Source: Helicobacteraceae bacterium
GTDB lineage: Bacteria; Campylobacterota; Campylobacteria; Campylobacterales; Sulfurimonadaceae
Assembly (NCBI GenBank): GCA_027063225.1
Contig: JAMOSG010000039.1
Span: 62,001-126,000, forward strand
DNA length: 64,000 nt
Direction of reading: 5' to 3'
How positions within the stretch are numbered: the first letter of the stretch is position 1; the number at the start of each line of letters is the position of its first letter. The position numbers were made by a program, and so were the translations under genes. Of the stretch, positions 1-8,933 are shown piece after piece. The notes under the pieces were generated by a model. It saw only the letters and a program-made list of their open reading frames with translations, was not told the origin of the DNA and searched no databases.

Positions 1-948
1 TTTTCCAACAACATTGAGCTGTTTTGGATCAAGAAAATAAAACTGATAGCTCTCAAATGAGAGAAGTAAAGACCATATATTATAAAAATTAACATCTATC
101 ATTGAGATATTTAAAAGACTATTTAAAATATTTTTAGGGGTAATAGCAAAAAAGTGATTATTTGTAAGGTTGTTAGTGAGTTTTCCAAAATCATTTTCTT
201 TTTGTGATGAAAAAACTACAACTATTTTCATAGGATTAAGTTGTTGACGTTTTTGTTCTAGTTTATTTTTAAAAGCTTTATCTTGGTAAAGTGTATTGAT
301 GATTTTAAGATTATGATTATCTTTTAAAAAATCATTTTCAAAACTTTGATCATTTAAAATAATAAGAGAATGAGCATCTAAAATAGAGATTTGTTTATAT
401 TTATTTATATCATATAAATCTCCTATACGTACACGAATTGTAAGGGCATTATAATCTTTTGATGTTATTTTTTCCAAAAAAAGTTGTGTTTCTTCATAGT
501 GATGTAGCAGTAAAATAACTTCATGAGATTCTTTTTTAGAGTTATAAAGATGGTTGAGTTCCTCTAAAATATTAAAAATCGTTTCATTATAATTTATAAT
601 TATTGTGTGATTTTCTCCTAAAAAGTTAAGTTTCCCTAGTCTAATATCACGCAAAATTTCCTCTAAAAAAGTGGTTAATACTGAGACTACAAAAGATAAA
701 ATGACCACACCAACAATCATTAAAACTAAAGAGAAAAATAATGTTGCGTTTGACTGTTTTGCAATAAATAAAGAAGCTGGATCAACAAAAATTGTGTAAG
801 TATCTTCAATAGAACCTATAAAAAAGCTACTAGATACGATAAGTAAAAGTGAAAATAAAATGATGATACTAACTTGAATAAAAATAGGCTGTAAAACAAA
901 CCATTCTTTGAAGTTATTAAATTTTTTAAAAAACATTTTATTTAACAT
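1..948 (-). CDS. CASTOR/POLLUX-related putative ion channel (partial, 3' end missing)
   Basis: The reading frame is open for 316 codons from an ATG at 948 to the left edge, so only the N-terminal part is seen. Residues about 20-40 form one hydrophobic segment and about 72-98 another, followed by a charged stretch and ENHTIIINYN at about 115-125. That segment resembles the start of the RCK-like cytoplasmic domain of CASTOR/POLLUX-type channels (family pattern GHTLILGW). The family are ligand-gated cation channels of the inner membrane; function here is inferred from that resemblance. AAAAGG lies 9 bases before the ATG; a second ATG 4 codons in is possible. It is divergent from the Dabb gene. 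Fairly sure of the family, unsure of the ion. Confidence 0.6.
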   Translation of the reverse strand, partial: MLNKMFFKKFNNFKEWFVLQPIFIQVSIIILFSLLLIVSSSFFIGSIEDTYTIFVDPASLFIAKQSNATLFFSLVLMIVGVVILSFVVSVLTTFLEEILRDIRLGKLNFLGENHTIIINYNETIFNILEELNHLYNSKKESHEVILLLHHYEETQLFLEKITSKDYNALTIRVRIGDLYDINKYKQISILDAHSLIILNDQSFENDFLKDNHNLKIINTLYQDKAFKNKLEQKRQQLNPMKIVVVFSSQKENDFGKLTNNLTNNHFFAITPKNILNSLLNISMIDVNFYNIWSLLLSFESYQFYFLDPKQLNVVGK

Positions 949-1019
949 TTTTGCAAACCTTTTTTGTGGAATCTTAACATATTTTTTTTGAGAAATTTAG
1001 ATTTTAAGAGTTATGAAGT

Positions 1020-1025
1020 TATAAT
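1020..1025 (+). promoter_or_regulatory. Candidate -10 element (TATAAT) for the Dabb gene
   Basis: A perfect TATAAT lies 25 bases before the ATG at 1051, in the short AT-rich gap between divergent genes. Campylobacterota housekeeping promoters are dominated by the -10 hexamer, with little -35 conservation, so no -35 was required. Confidence 0.45.
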
Positions 1026-1050
1026 TTTAAAAATTTAATAAAGGTTTTGA

Positions 1051-1341
1051 ATGATAGTACATATTGTAATGTTTAAATTTAACGATGAAAACAAAGCACA
1101 AAATTTAAAAAAAGTAAAAGGGATGTTAGAAGCACTTCCAAGTAAAATTGATCCACTTTTGAGTATGGAAGTTGGGATAGATTTTAACCAAAGTGAAAGA
1201 GCTTTTGATTTAGCACTTTATTCAACTTTTGAAACAAAAGAGGGTTTAAAAGAGTATGCAGTAGATCCTGCACATTTAGAAGTTGTTGAATTTATTAAAA
1301 AAGTAACATCTGAGTCAAAAGTTGTTGATTATATAAAATAA
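1051..1341 (+). CDS. Dabb (stress-responsive alpha/beta barrel) domain protein
   Basis: A 96-residue single-domain protein. The start MIVHIVMFKF, the central FDLALYSTFETKEGLKEYA and the closing HLEVVEFIKK are the typical order of strands and helix in the Dabb dimeric ferredoxin-like barrel. Members are small cytosolic proteins, some stress-induced, and most have no assigned reaction. AAAGG precedes the ATG by 6 bases. It is followed after 66 bases by the FIST kinase, so it may be its own unit. No catalytic residue can be named. The domain call is good, the biological role unknown. Confidence 0.8.
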   Translation: MIVHIVMFKFNDENKAQNLKKVKGMLEALPSKIDPLLSMEVGIDFNQSERAFDLALYSTFETKEGLKEYAVDPAHLEVVEFIKKVTSESKVVDYIK

Positions 1342-1407
1342 CAGTGTTTGTTTTTACTATATGTTAGATACAATCATAGCAGAACTTTAAAAAATTGAAA
1401 GACTTGA

Positions 1408-3396
1408 ATGATGAGAACTTATAATACTCTACTTACAACACTTGATGATTTAGAAGGTTTTATTAGAGAAAATAAAATAGAAACATCTAAAAATGTTTTA
1501 GTTCAAATCTTTACAGGTCTTGTTGATGAAATTTTTATTCAACATCTTGTAGATTCTTTAAAAAAGATTATTCCACATATCCAAATTATTGGTTCTACTA
1601 CAGATGGTGAAATTTTAGATGGTCAAGTTAAAGAACTCTCTACTGTGCTTTCTTTTTCTACTTTTGAAAAAACACAACTTCAAACCTACTATCAACCTTA
1701 TGAAAACTCTCCTAAGCTATTAGCAAAAAAACTTTACAAACAATTTTCTTCTACAGAAAATAAAAGGCTTTTTCTAACTTTTATAGATGGTTTAAATATT
1801 AATGGTGAAGAGTATATTAAGGAGTTTGGAGCTCTTAATAATGACGTGATTATTGCAGGTGGTTTGGCTGGTGATAATGCCCATTTTCAAAAAACGTATG
1901 TTTTTACGCAAGATACTATTTTGGAAAAAGGTGCTGTTGGTGTTTTGTTAAACTCTACAGAGCTTTTAGTTGGAACAAATTTAAGTTTTGGTTGGAATAG
2001 AATAGGGAAAAAACTTAAAATTACAAAAGCAAAAGAGAATGTTGTTTATACAATCGAAGATATTCCAGCAGTTGATATGTATTTAAAATATCTAGGTTCA
2101 GATATTTCAAATGATTTACCAGCAACAGGGGTAGAGTTTCCTTTAATTTTAAATAGAAACGGTATAGATATAGCTCGTGCTGTTGTTGGTGTAAATAAAG
2201 AAGATGGCTCTATGCAGTTTGCTGGAAATGTAGCAGAAGGGGAGTATGTACAGTTTGGATATGGAAATGTAGATATGATTCAATCTAAAATTCCACATAC
2301 AATGCAAAAGATTACACAAAATGCAGTAGAGAGTATTTTTATATACTCTTGTATGGCACGTAAAAGATTACTTGGAAAAGAGATTGAAAGTGAGATGCTT
2401 CCACTTGCTAAAATGGCACCTTTGAGTGGTTTTTTTACATATGGTGAACTTTTTACACACAATAACTCTTATGAACTTTTAAACCAAACAATGACAGTAC
2501 TTACACTTAGTGAAAAGAGTACTTCTAAAGTGAGTGGAGATTTTGTAGAGAGAAAATCAAAAGATACTCACAAGCGTACAATTAATGCTTTAACACACTT
2601 AGTTGGTGTTGCAACTCAAGAGTTAGAAGAGCTTAATGAAAAACTAGAGACAAAAGTACAAGAGGAGGTTGAAAAAAATCGTCAAAAAGATATCACTCTT
2701 CTTCGTCAGAGTCGTTTAGCACAAATGGGTGAGATGATAAGTATGATAGCTCACCAATGGAGACAACCTTTATCTGCTATTAGTAGTGCTGCAGCTGGTT
2801 TAAAAGTAAAAGCACAGTTACATAAAGTAGAAAATGATACGATTATTGAGATAAGTGATAAGATTTTATATTCTTCTCAATATTTAAGTAGTACAATAAA
2901 TGACTTTAGAGATTTTTACAAAGCAAACAAAGAAACAAGAGAGTGTGGTTTTAATGAAATGTTAGATGGGGTTTTGAGGATTATTGGTTCTCAGATTAAA
3001 AATCGAGGCATTACATTGGAATTAGATTTGCAAGCAAAAGAGAAGATTAGAACTTATCCAAATGAGGTAAAACAAGTTGTAATGAACTTGCTTAAAAATG
3101 CAGAAGATGCTTTGTTGATGGCTTCGATAAGAGATCCTTATATTAAGATTAGGACATATAAAGAGGGAGAAAAATTTATTTTAGAAGTTTCTGATAATGC
3201 AGGTGGTATTGAAGAAACTATTCTTCCAAAAATTTTTGATCCTTATTTCTCTACTAAAAAAGAGAAAGATGGAACAGGACTTGGATTGTATATGTCTAAA
3301 ACCATTATAGAAAATCATTGTAATGGACAACTAATTGCATACAATAATAAAGAGGGTGCAATCTTTCGAATAGAGTTGGAGAGTAAAGAGAGTTAA
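1408..3396 (+). CDS. FIST-domain sensor histidine kinase
   Basis: A 662-residue protein with no clear membrane segment, so probably a cytosolic sensor kinase. Residues about 25-200 match FIST_N and about 215-370 FIST_C, a ligand-sensing pair predicted to bind small molecules such as amino acids. A coiled coil follows at about 395-435, then the dimerisation/phosphoacceptor helix with IAHQWRQPLSA (H449), an N-box at N560 (NLLKNAEDAL), then DNAGGIEE and GTGLGLYMSK of the ATP-binding domain. The next gene starts one base after its stop and begins with a receiver domain, so the two are probably a phosphorelay pair. Two tandem ATGs (1408, 1411) are possible starts. The ligand cannot be told from sequence. 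Confidence 0.9.
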   Translation: MMRTYNTLLTTLDDLEGFIRENKIETSKNVLVQIFTGLVDEIFIQHLVDSLKKIIPHIQIIGSTTDGEILDGQVKELSTVLSFSTFEKTQLQTYYQPYENSPKLLAKKLYKQFSSTENKRLFLTFIDGLNINGEEYIKEFGALNNDVIIAGGLAGDNAHFQKTYVFTQDTILEKGAVGVLLNSTELLVGTNLSFGWNRIGKKLKITKAKENVVYTIEDIPAVDMYLKYLGSDISNDLPATGVEFPLILNRNGIDIARAVVGVNKEDGSMQFAGNVAEGEYVQFGYGNVDMIQSKIPHTMQKITQNAVESIFIYSCMARKRLLGKEIESEMLPLAKMAPLSGFFTYGELFTHNNSYELLNQTMTVLTLSEKSTSKVSGDFVERKSKDTHKRTINALTHLVGVATQELEELNEKLETKVQEEVEKNRQKDITLLRQSRLAQMGEMISMIAHQWRQPLSAISSAAAGLKVKAQLHKVENDTIIEISDKILYSSQYLSSTINDFRDFYKANKETRECGFNEMLDGVLRIIGSQIKNRGITLELDLQAKEKIRTYPNEVKQVVMNLLKNAEDALLMASIRDPYIKIRTYKEGEKFILEVSDNAGGIEETILPKIFDPYFSTKKEKDGTGLGLYMSKTIIENHCNGQLIAYNNKEGAIFRIELESKES

Positions 3397-3397
3397 G

Positions 3398-5383
3398 ATG
3401 GAAAATTTAGATAATATTATAAAATATAGTAAACAACTCAATTTGTTATATGTAGAAGATAATGAAGATGCAAGAGTAAACTCTCTTTTTATTTTTGAAG
3501 AGTTTTTTAATGAAATATTTGTAGCTGTTGATGGGGAAGATGGTTTTGAACTTTTTTCACAGAAACAAGAGAGTATAGATATTATTATTACAGATATTAA
3601 TATGCCTCGTCTTAATGGTCTTGAGATGTTAGAAAAGATTAGAGAAATAGACAAGCAAATACCTGTTTTAGTGCTTTCAGCATACAATGAATCTAACTTC
3701 TTTATGGAAAGTATTAAACTAGATGTTGATGGTTATTTGCTCAAACCTATAGATTTAGAACAGTTTTTATCAACTCTTTCTAAGGTGGTTGAAAAGGTCA
3801 AGTTGAAAAAGGAAGCACAAAAAAATCTTAATTTTTTACATCAGTATCAAGAAGCGACAGATGCAAGTACAATTGTTTCAAAAACAGATGTTGATGGTGT
3901 AATTACTTATGTGAATGATGAATTTTGTAAAGTTTCGGGTTACTCTAAAAAGGAAGTACTTGGAAAAACACATGCTCTTATAAAATCAAACCATATGTCA
4001 CCTAGTGATTATGCTGAGTTTTGGGATACAATTAAAAATAAAAAAGAGATATGGCAAGGAACATTTAAAAATGTAGCTAAGAATGGTAGTTTTTATTACT
4101 TAAAAACAACAGTAAAGCCAATTTTAGATGAAGATGGCAATATTATTGAATTTATTGCTTTAACAGATGATATTACAGATGTTATGAATCAAGAGAAACA
4201 GTTTACTGATTTATATAAATCTTTAGATGAGCCTATGGTTGTTCTTTTAAAAATTGAAGATTTTGATGATATTTATAATTACTATGGACAAGCTCTTATA
4301 GAAGAGATAGAACAAAGTATTACACAACTTATTTTAGAGAAACTTCCAGCTGCTTTTTCAAAAGATAAGTTTTTTAGATTAGGTCAAGGGGAGTATGGCT
4401 TTGTAAAAACTTTGATGAATTCACATGATGTTTGTGAAGGGATTCTAAAAGATTTTCAAAATGATTTAAATGATTCCGTTATTACCATTGAAGGAGTTGA
4501 ATACAATATCTCTATTTTGATTAGTTTCTCTTTTGGTAAAGATGCTTTAGATAATGCAAAATATGGATTAAAAGAGTTAGAAAATTCACATAATATTTTT
4601 ATTTCTGCAACAAATTTATCAGATAAAATGCATAAAGAAGCAGATGAAAATATTAAAACACTAAAAATGATAAAAAGTGCTTTAGCAGATAATAGAATAG
4701 TTTCTTATTTTCAACCAATCGTAGATAATAGAACAAAAGAGGTTGTAAAGTATGAATCACTTGTACGTTTAATAGATGAAGAGGATAATGTTATCTCTCC
4801 ATTTTTCTTTCTTGAGCGTGCAAAAAAAGGGAAATATTACAATCAGATTACACACAGAGTTTTAGAAAACTCTTTTGCAGCACTTAAACAAATTAAAGAG
4901 GATATTTCTATTAATGTTTCCTCTTTAGATATTGAAAAAAAAGCAACACGAGATAAAATTTTAGAATTACTTCGTAACGCTAAAGAGGATGCTAAAAGAG
5001 TTACAATTGAACTTTTAGAAGATGAAGAGATACGAGATATTAAAACTTTTAAAGCATTTATTAGTGACGTGAAAAATTTAGGTGTAAAAATTGCAGTAGA
5101 TGATTTTGGAAGTGGTTACTCTAATTTTGAACGTCTTTTAGATTATGAGCCAGATATTTTAAAAATTGATGGCTCTTTAGTAAAACATCTTGTAGAAGAT
5201 CGTTATTCAAGGGATTTGGTAGATACTATAGCTGTATTTGCTTATAAACAAAATATGGAAATTATTGCTGAGTTTGTTGAGAATGAAGAGGTATTTCAAA
5301 TTTTAGATGATATTGGTGTACAATATACACAAGGGTATCTTTTTGGTAAACCTATGCCTCTTAGTGAAATAGTTGACGAATAA
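3398..5383 (+). CDS. Response regulator REC-PAS-GGDEF(degenerate)-EAL, c-di-GMP phosphodiesterase
   Basis: A 661-residue multidomain output protein. REC spans about 12-125 with acidic pair E20/D21, phosphoacceptor D66, S94 and K116. PAS spans about 145-265 (GVITYVNDEFCKVSGY). A GGDEF-like domain at about 270-410 carries GQGEYG at 329-334 in place of GGDEFG, so cyclase activity is unlikely. EAL spans about 430-655: ESL at 453-455 keeps the metal-binding Glu, and INVSS, IELLEDEE, VDDFGSGYSNF, LKIDGSLV, AEFVE and QGYLFGKP are all present, so phosphodiesterase activity is plausible. It follows the FIST kinase with a one-base gap, which implies that the kinase controls c-di-GMP breakdown through D66. 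Confidence 0.88.
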   Translation: MENLDNIIKYSKQLNLLYVEDNEDARVNSLFIFEEFFNEIFVAVDGEDGFELFSQKQESIDIIITDINMPRLNGLEMLEKIREIDKQIPVLVLSAYNESNFFMESIKLDVDGYLLKPIDLEQFLSTLSKVVEKVKLKKEAQKNLNFLHQYQEATDASTIVSKTDVDGVITYVNDEFCKVSGYSKKEVLGKTHALIKSNHMSPSDYAEFWDTIKNKKEIWQGTFKNVAKNGSFYYLKTTVKPILDEDGNIIEFIALTDDITDVMNQEKQFTDLYKSLDEPMVVLLKIEDFDDIYNYYGQALIEEIEQSITQLILEKLPAAFSKDKFFRLGQGEYGFVKTLMNSHDVCEGILKDFQNDLNDSVITIEGVEYNISILISFSFGKDALDNAKYGLKELENSHNIFISATNLSDKMHKEADENIKTLKMIKSALADNRIVSYFQPIVDNRTKEVVKYESLVRLIDEEDNVISPFFFLERAKKGKYYNQITHRVLENSFAALKQIKEDISINVSSLDIEKKATRDKILELLRNAKEDAKRVTIELLEDEEIRDIKTFKAFISDVKNLGVKIAVDDFGSGYSNFERLLDYEPDILKIDGSLVKHLVEDRYSRDLVDTIAVFAYKQNMEIIAEFVENEEVFQILDDIGVQYTQGYLFGKPMPLSEIVDE

Positions 5384-5395
5384 AATAACTAAAAA

Positions 5396-5411
5396 GACTA
5401 CTTAAGTCGTC
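5396..5411. other. Near-perfect palindrome after the EAL gene
   Basis: GACTACTTAAGTCGTC reads the same on both strands except for one base pair. It lies 13 bases after the EAL gene stop and is followed by a short T-rich run. It could be a weak terminator or a protein-binding site; sequence alone does not decide. Confidence 0.3.
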
Positions 5412-5487
5412 AATATAGTTTTTTCTTCTGGTTAATCTTTTAAGGAAATTGTGTTATTCTGCTTGGAAATTTTAGAAGGAGTTTTCT

Positions 5488-5691
5488 ATGGCAGAACCAA
5501 CATTAGAAGCAATAGATGATTACAATGAGTTAAAAGGTGACAAGAAAAAAATTGTTTATATTGTAGTTCTTGTATCGCTTATTATAGGTGCTATTTATAG
5601 TATATCTTACAATTTTCTTGGTAATGCTAAAGGTGCGTTACCTATTGATGATCCAATAGCAAAAGTTCCTGTAAGTAAGGCACTTCATTAG
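5488..5691 (+). CDS. Small single-pass membrane protein, unrecognised
   Basis: A 67-residue protein with an acidic N-terminus, a basic patch (KGDKKK) at about 17-22, one hydrophobic segment at about 23-45 (IVYIVVLVSLIIGAIYSISY) and a short tail ending VSKALH. The basic patch before the segment suggests the N-terminus stays in the cytoplasm. AGAAGGAG sits at a good distance before the ATG, which supports a real gene. I do not recognise a family. It stands between the c-di-GMP regulator and the M48 protease, with gaps on both sides, so the context gives little help. Confidence 0.6.
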   Translation: MAEPTLEAIDDYNELKGDKKKIVYIVVLVSLIIGAIYSISYNFLGNAKGALPIDDPIAKVPVSKALH

Positions 5692-5702
5692 TATAGATTC
5701 GC

Positions 5703-5708
5703 TATAAT
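5703..5708 (+). promoter_or_regulatory. Candidate -10 element (TATAAT) for the M48 protease gene
   Basis: A perfect TATAAT lies 36 bases before the chosen ATG at 5745, between the small membrane protein and the protease gene. No -35 was assessed. Confidence 0.45.
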
Positions 5709-5744
5709 TTGCCATCTAAATAACCAATATGAAAGGTGGTTTTT

Positions 5745-7007
5745 ATGCTGATGGCATTTGTAGTGATCTATTCACTTTATGTTTTAATTTCACTTTATGT
5801 AAGTGTGATGCAAATAGGTTTTATAAACAGAGCAAAAAAGCAAGAGGCTATTTTACTCTCTCCTGTTGGCTTTTACAAAGCTGGTAACTATAGTGTTGCT
5901 AAAGAAAAGCTCTCTTTAGTAAAAACATTTGTAGATTATATTGTTTTTATAGCATGGCTTGGTTTTGGTATTAAATGGCTTGAATCGTTATTTATTACAC
6001 AAGATGAAGCGTTTATGAATGTAGCTATAGTTATGAGTTTTGTTCTTATTAACTCTCTTATCTCGTTTCCTTTTGATTACTACGAAAAATTTGTTATTGA
6101 TGCTGAGTTTGGTTTTAATAAATCCTCTTTAAAACTCTTTTTAAAAGATACTTTTATCTCTTTAGTTGTTACGCTTGTACTTGGATCTTTTTTAGTGTGG
6201 GGCATTTATGAGATTATGACAACTTTTTCATTATGGTGGTTATGGAGCTTTTTATTTATTTTTACATTTGTAATTCTTATAAATATGTTTTATCCAACAT
6301 TTAGAGCAATGTTTTTTGATAAACTCACACCACTTCAAGATGAAACACTCAATGAAAAAATTACTCAACTTATGCAAAAAACAGGATTTGTAAGTGATGG
6401 TATCTTTATAAGTGATGCTTCAAAAAGAGATTCACGCCTAAATGCTTATTTTGGTGGACTTGGTAAAACAAAACGTGTAGTTTTATTTGATACTTTACTA
6501 GAAAAACTCTCTACAAATGAACTCTTAGCAGTACTTGGACATGAATTAGGGCATTTTGCACATGGTGATATTTACAAAAATATTGCATTAGTAGGTGGTA
6601 TGCTTTTTGGTATGTTTGCTCTTTTTGGAAATTTACCACAAGAGATTTTTTTAGAATTAGGTATAGCTCCTACTCCTTATGCTACAATGATTTTACTTAT
6701 GCTTTTTATGCCTGTTTTAGGATTTATTATGATGCCTCTTATGGGGATTGTAAGTCGTCATAATGAGTATGAAGCAGATAAAATGGGAAGTGAGCTTGTA
6801 GGTAATGCAGGGGAGATTGAGTTGGCAAATGCACTACAAAAACTTGTAGAGGAAAATAAAAGTTTTCCACTTTCACACCCACTTTATATTTTCTTTCACT
6901 ACACGCATCCACCGGTGTTAGAGCGACTCAAAGCTTTAGGTGTAGATTTAAAAAGTGTAGATGAAAAAGAGGCTATGCAAGGTAGTTGTGAAGCAAATAT
7001 TGATTAA
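5745..7007 (+). CDS. M48 family membrane metallopeptidase (Ste24 / CAAX protease type)
   Basis: About 420 residues. Several hydrophobic segments (about 2-24, 62-82, 90-110, 138-155, 165-185, and two near 285-340) surround the zinc site HELGH (H266, E267, H270). RLNAYFGGLGKTKRVVLFD (about 231-249) and SRHNEYEADKMG downstream are signatures of the Ste24 branch of M48, and the latter supplies the third zinc ligand. The family cleaves membrane or lipidated proteins; bacterial substrates are mostly unknown. I chose the ATG at 5745 because AAAGG lies 8 bases upstream, rather than an in-frame GTG at 5736 that overlaps that site. A toxin-antitoxin pair follows after 15 bases. Confidence 0.88.
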   Translation: MLMAFVVIYSLYVLISLYVSVMQIGFINRAKKQEAILLSPVGFYKAGNYSVAKEKLSLVKTFVDYIVFIAWLGFGIKWLESLFITQDEAFMNVAIVMSFVLINSLISFPFDYYEKFVIDAEFGFNKSSLKLFLKDTFISLVVTLVLGSFLVWGIYEIMTTFSLWWLWSFLFIFTFVILINMFYPTFRAMFFDKLTPLQDETLNEKITQLMQKTGFVSDGIFISDASKRDSRLNAYFGGLGKTKRVVLFDTLLEKLSTNELLAVLGHELGHFAHGDIYKNIALVGGMLFGMFALFGNLPQEIFLELGIAPTPYATMILLMLFMPVLGFIMMPLMGIVSRHNEYEADKMGSELVGNAGEIELANALQKLVEENKSFPLSHPLYIFFHYTHPPVLERLKALGVDLKSVDEKEAMQGSCEANID

Positions 7008-7022
7008 TCATAGAGGAAAGAG

Positions 7023-7316
7023 ATGCAGAGGTTAAATAAAGAGATTATTTTAAATTACTTACAAGAACATAAAAAAGAGTTTATGTTGAAGTATAACCTT
7101 AAGAAGATAGGTCTTTTTGGAAGTTATGCAAAAGATTGTGCTTCTTATGATAGTGATATAGATATACTTGTAGATATGCCTCCATCTTTTAAAAATTATT
7201 ATGAATTAAAGCACACGTTAGAGGAGTATTTTCATAAAAAAGTTGATTTAGGTTTAGATAATACTTTAAGAAGTTTTGTAAAAAAAAGAGTTCAAAAGGA
7301 AATTATCTATGTCTAA
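7023..7316 (+). CDS. mntA: MNT-domain nucleotidyltransferase antitoxin (MntA-like)
   Basis: A 97-residue minimal nucleotidyltransferase. GLFGSYAK (about 30-37), SDIDILVD with D45 and D47, and a third acid at D75 (KKVDLG) complete the GSx10DxD catalytic site. In the known HepT/MntA (type VII) systems this protein AMPylates a tyrosine of the partner HEPN toxin and so silences it. The HepT-like gene overlaps its end by 8 bases, the usual antitoxin-first order. All catalytic acids are present, so it looks active. The assignment as antitoxin rests on the pairing. Confidence 0.85.
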   Translation: MQRLNKEIILNYLQEHKKEFMLKYNLKKIGLFGSYAKDCASYDSDIDILVDMPPSFKNYYELKHTLEEYFHKKVDLGLDNTLRSFVKKRVQKEIIYV

Positions 7317-7743
7317 AAGGGATGTTGAACTTTATATAGTGGATATTTTAATAGCTATTAATAAAATTGAACGTTACTCTAAAAAATTTACAAATGCTCA
7401 AGAGTTACTTTATAGTGAACTTGAATGGGACGCTGTTATAAGGGAATTAGAAATTGTTGGAGAAGCGACAAATAGTCTTTTAAAACTTAATTTTTTAAAT
7501 CAAGAGTATAGAGTTATTGTTGATTTTAGAAACCAAATAAACCATGGTTATTTTGGTATTGATGAAAATATAGTTTGGGAAGTAATTACGAGTTATTTAA
7601 AAGAGTTTCGTATGGCATTATTTGATATCATTAAAGAAAATAATATCTCTTTAAATGAAGCAATAGAATCCGCAAAAGAGGATAATAGTTTTAATCAAAA
7701 TATATTACACTTTTTAGATTCTCTAAGTAATGAGTTTAATTGA
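7309..7743 (+). CDS. hepT: HepT-like HEPN ribonuclease toxin (DUF86)
   Basis: A 144-residue helical protein. The HEPN active-site motif Rx4HxY is intact: R74, H79 and Y81 in DFRNQINHGYFG. Y81 corresponds to the tyrosine that MNT antitoxins AMPylate in studied systems. The family cleaves RNA when freed from its antitoxin. The C-terminal tail (about 115-144) extends past the core. It overlaps the MNT gene by 8 bases and is followed 14 bases later by argD, so the pair sits inside a run of housekeeping genes. An alternative is a non-toxic HEPN accessory protein, but the intact motif favours a toxin. Confidence 0.85.
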   Translation: MSKRDVELYIVDILIAINKIERYSKKFTNAQELLYSELEWDAVIRELEIVGEATNSLLKLNFLNQEYRVIVDFRNQINHGYFGIDENIVWEVITSYLKEFRMALFDIIKENNISLNEAIESAKEDNSFNQNILHFLDSLSNEFN

Positions 7744-7757
7744 ACTAAAGGATAAAA

Positions 7758-8933
7758 ATGAACATAGTAGAGTTAGATAAGAAATATGTTTTACCAACTT
7801 ATGCAAGAGTTGAAGTTGAGTTTGTCAAAGCAAATAATGCGACACTTTTTGATAGTAATGGTAAAAAGTATATAGATTTTACATCAGGTATTGGGGTTGT
7901 GAGTGTTGGGCATGCAAACAAGCGTGTAAATGATGCAATTTGTAATCAAATCAATAATATTACACACATTTCAAACCTTTACTACATTGCACCACAAGCA
8001 AAAGCAGCACAAAAAGTTGTAGAGGCTAGTGGGTATGATATGCAATGTTTCTTTGCAAATAGTGGTGCTGAGGCAAATGAGGGTGCGATTAAAATTGCAC
8101 GTAAACATGGTGAGCGTGATGGTGAGATAAAACGTTATAAAATTATTACGTTAAAGCATTCATTTCATGGTAGAACAATTACAACTGTAAAAGCAACAGG
8201 GCAAGAGGCGATGCATAATTATTTTGGACCATTTCCAGATGGTTTTGTCTATGCACAAAATATTGAAAGCATAGCAGATATGTTAGATGACCATACAGCT
8301 GGAGTTATGATAGAGCTTATTCAAGGTGAGGGTGGAGTTGAACCACAAGATAAGCAAAAAGTTCAAGCTTTAGCAAAACTTTTAAAAGAAAAAAAGATCC
8401 CTTTAATTGTAGATGAAGTGCAAACAGGAGCTTATAGAGTAGGAGAGTTTAGCGCTTCACAAGCTTATGGAATTGAGCCAGAGATTATTACACTTGCAAA
8501 AGGTGTTGGTGGTGGTGTACCTGTTGGTATTGTTATGACATCACTCAAAGGTGTTTTGAGTGCTGGAGATCATGGTTCAACATTTGGTGGAAACTATTTA
8601 AGTGCAACAGCTGTTTGTGAGGTTGTAGATATTTTACAAGAGTATAAACAAAGTGGAGCTTTAGATGAAACAATAGAGTATTTCGATAAAAAACTCCAAG
8701 AGTATTTCAAGCAAAATAAAGAGCTTTATACAGAGTGTGTTGGTTTTGGACTTATGCGTGGACTTCGTGTAAAAGATGGCGATACATTAACAAACATTAT
8801 AAACTCTGCAAGGGAAAATGGAGTTATGCTTTTAAAAGCTGGACGTAATACATTAAGATTTTTACCACCACTTACAATTACAAAAGAGGAAATAGATGAA
8901 GGTTTTGAAGCACTTAAGCATATTTCTTTGTAG
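7758..8933 (+). CDS. argD: Acetylornithine aminotransferase (class III, PLP-dependent)
   Basis: A 391-residue class III aminotransferase. NSGAEANEGAIKIAR (101-115) binds the cofactor phosphate, D219 (LIVDEVQTG) contacts the pyridine nitrogen, and K248 in TLAKGVGGG is the Schiff-base lysine. HSFHGRT (134-140) is the family's typical segment. ArgD converts N-acetylglutamate semialdehyde to N-acetylornithine in arginine synthesis, and often also serves the succinyl-diaminopimelate step in lysine and peptidoglycan synthesis. AAAGGA precedes the ATG. The following TolC-family gene begins inside its last 38 bases. Other class III members are possible, but length and motifs fit ArgD best. Confidence 0.85.
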   Translation: MNIVELDKKYVLPTYARVEVEFVKANNATLFDSNGKKYIDFTSGIGVVSVGHANKRVNDAICNQINNITHISNLYYIAPQAKAAQKVVEASGYDMQCFFANSGAEANEGAIKIARKHGERDGEIKRYKIITLKHSFHGRTITTVKATGQEAMHNYFGPFPDGFVYAQNIESIADMLDDHTAGVMIELIQGEGGVEPQDKQKVQALAKLLKEKKIPLIVDEVQTGAYRVGEFSASQAYGIEPEIITLAKGVGGGVPVGIVMTSLKGVLSAGDHGSTFGGNYLSATAVCEVVDILQEYKQSGALDETIEYFDKKLQEYFKQNKELYTECVGFGLMRGLRVKDGDTLTNIINSARENGVMLLKAGRNTLRFLPPLTITKEEIDEGFEALKHISL

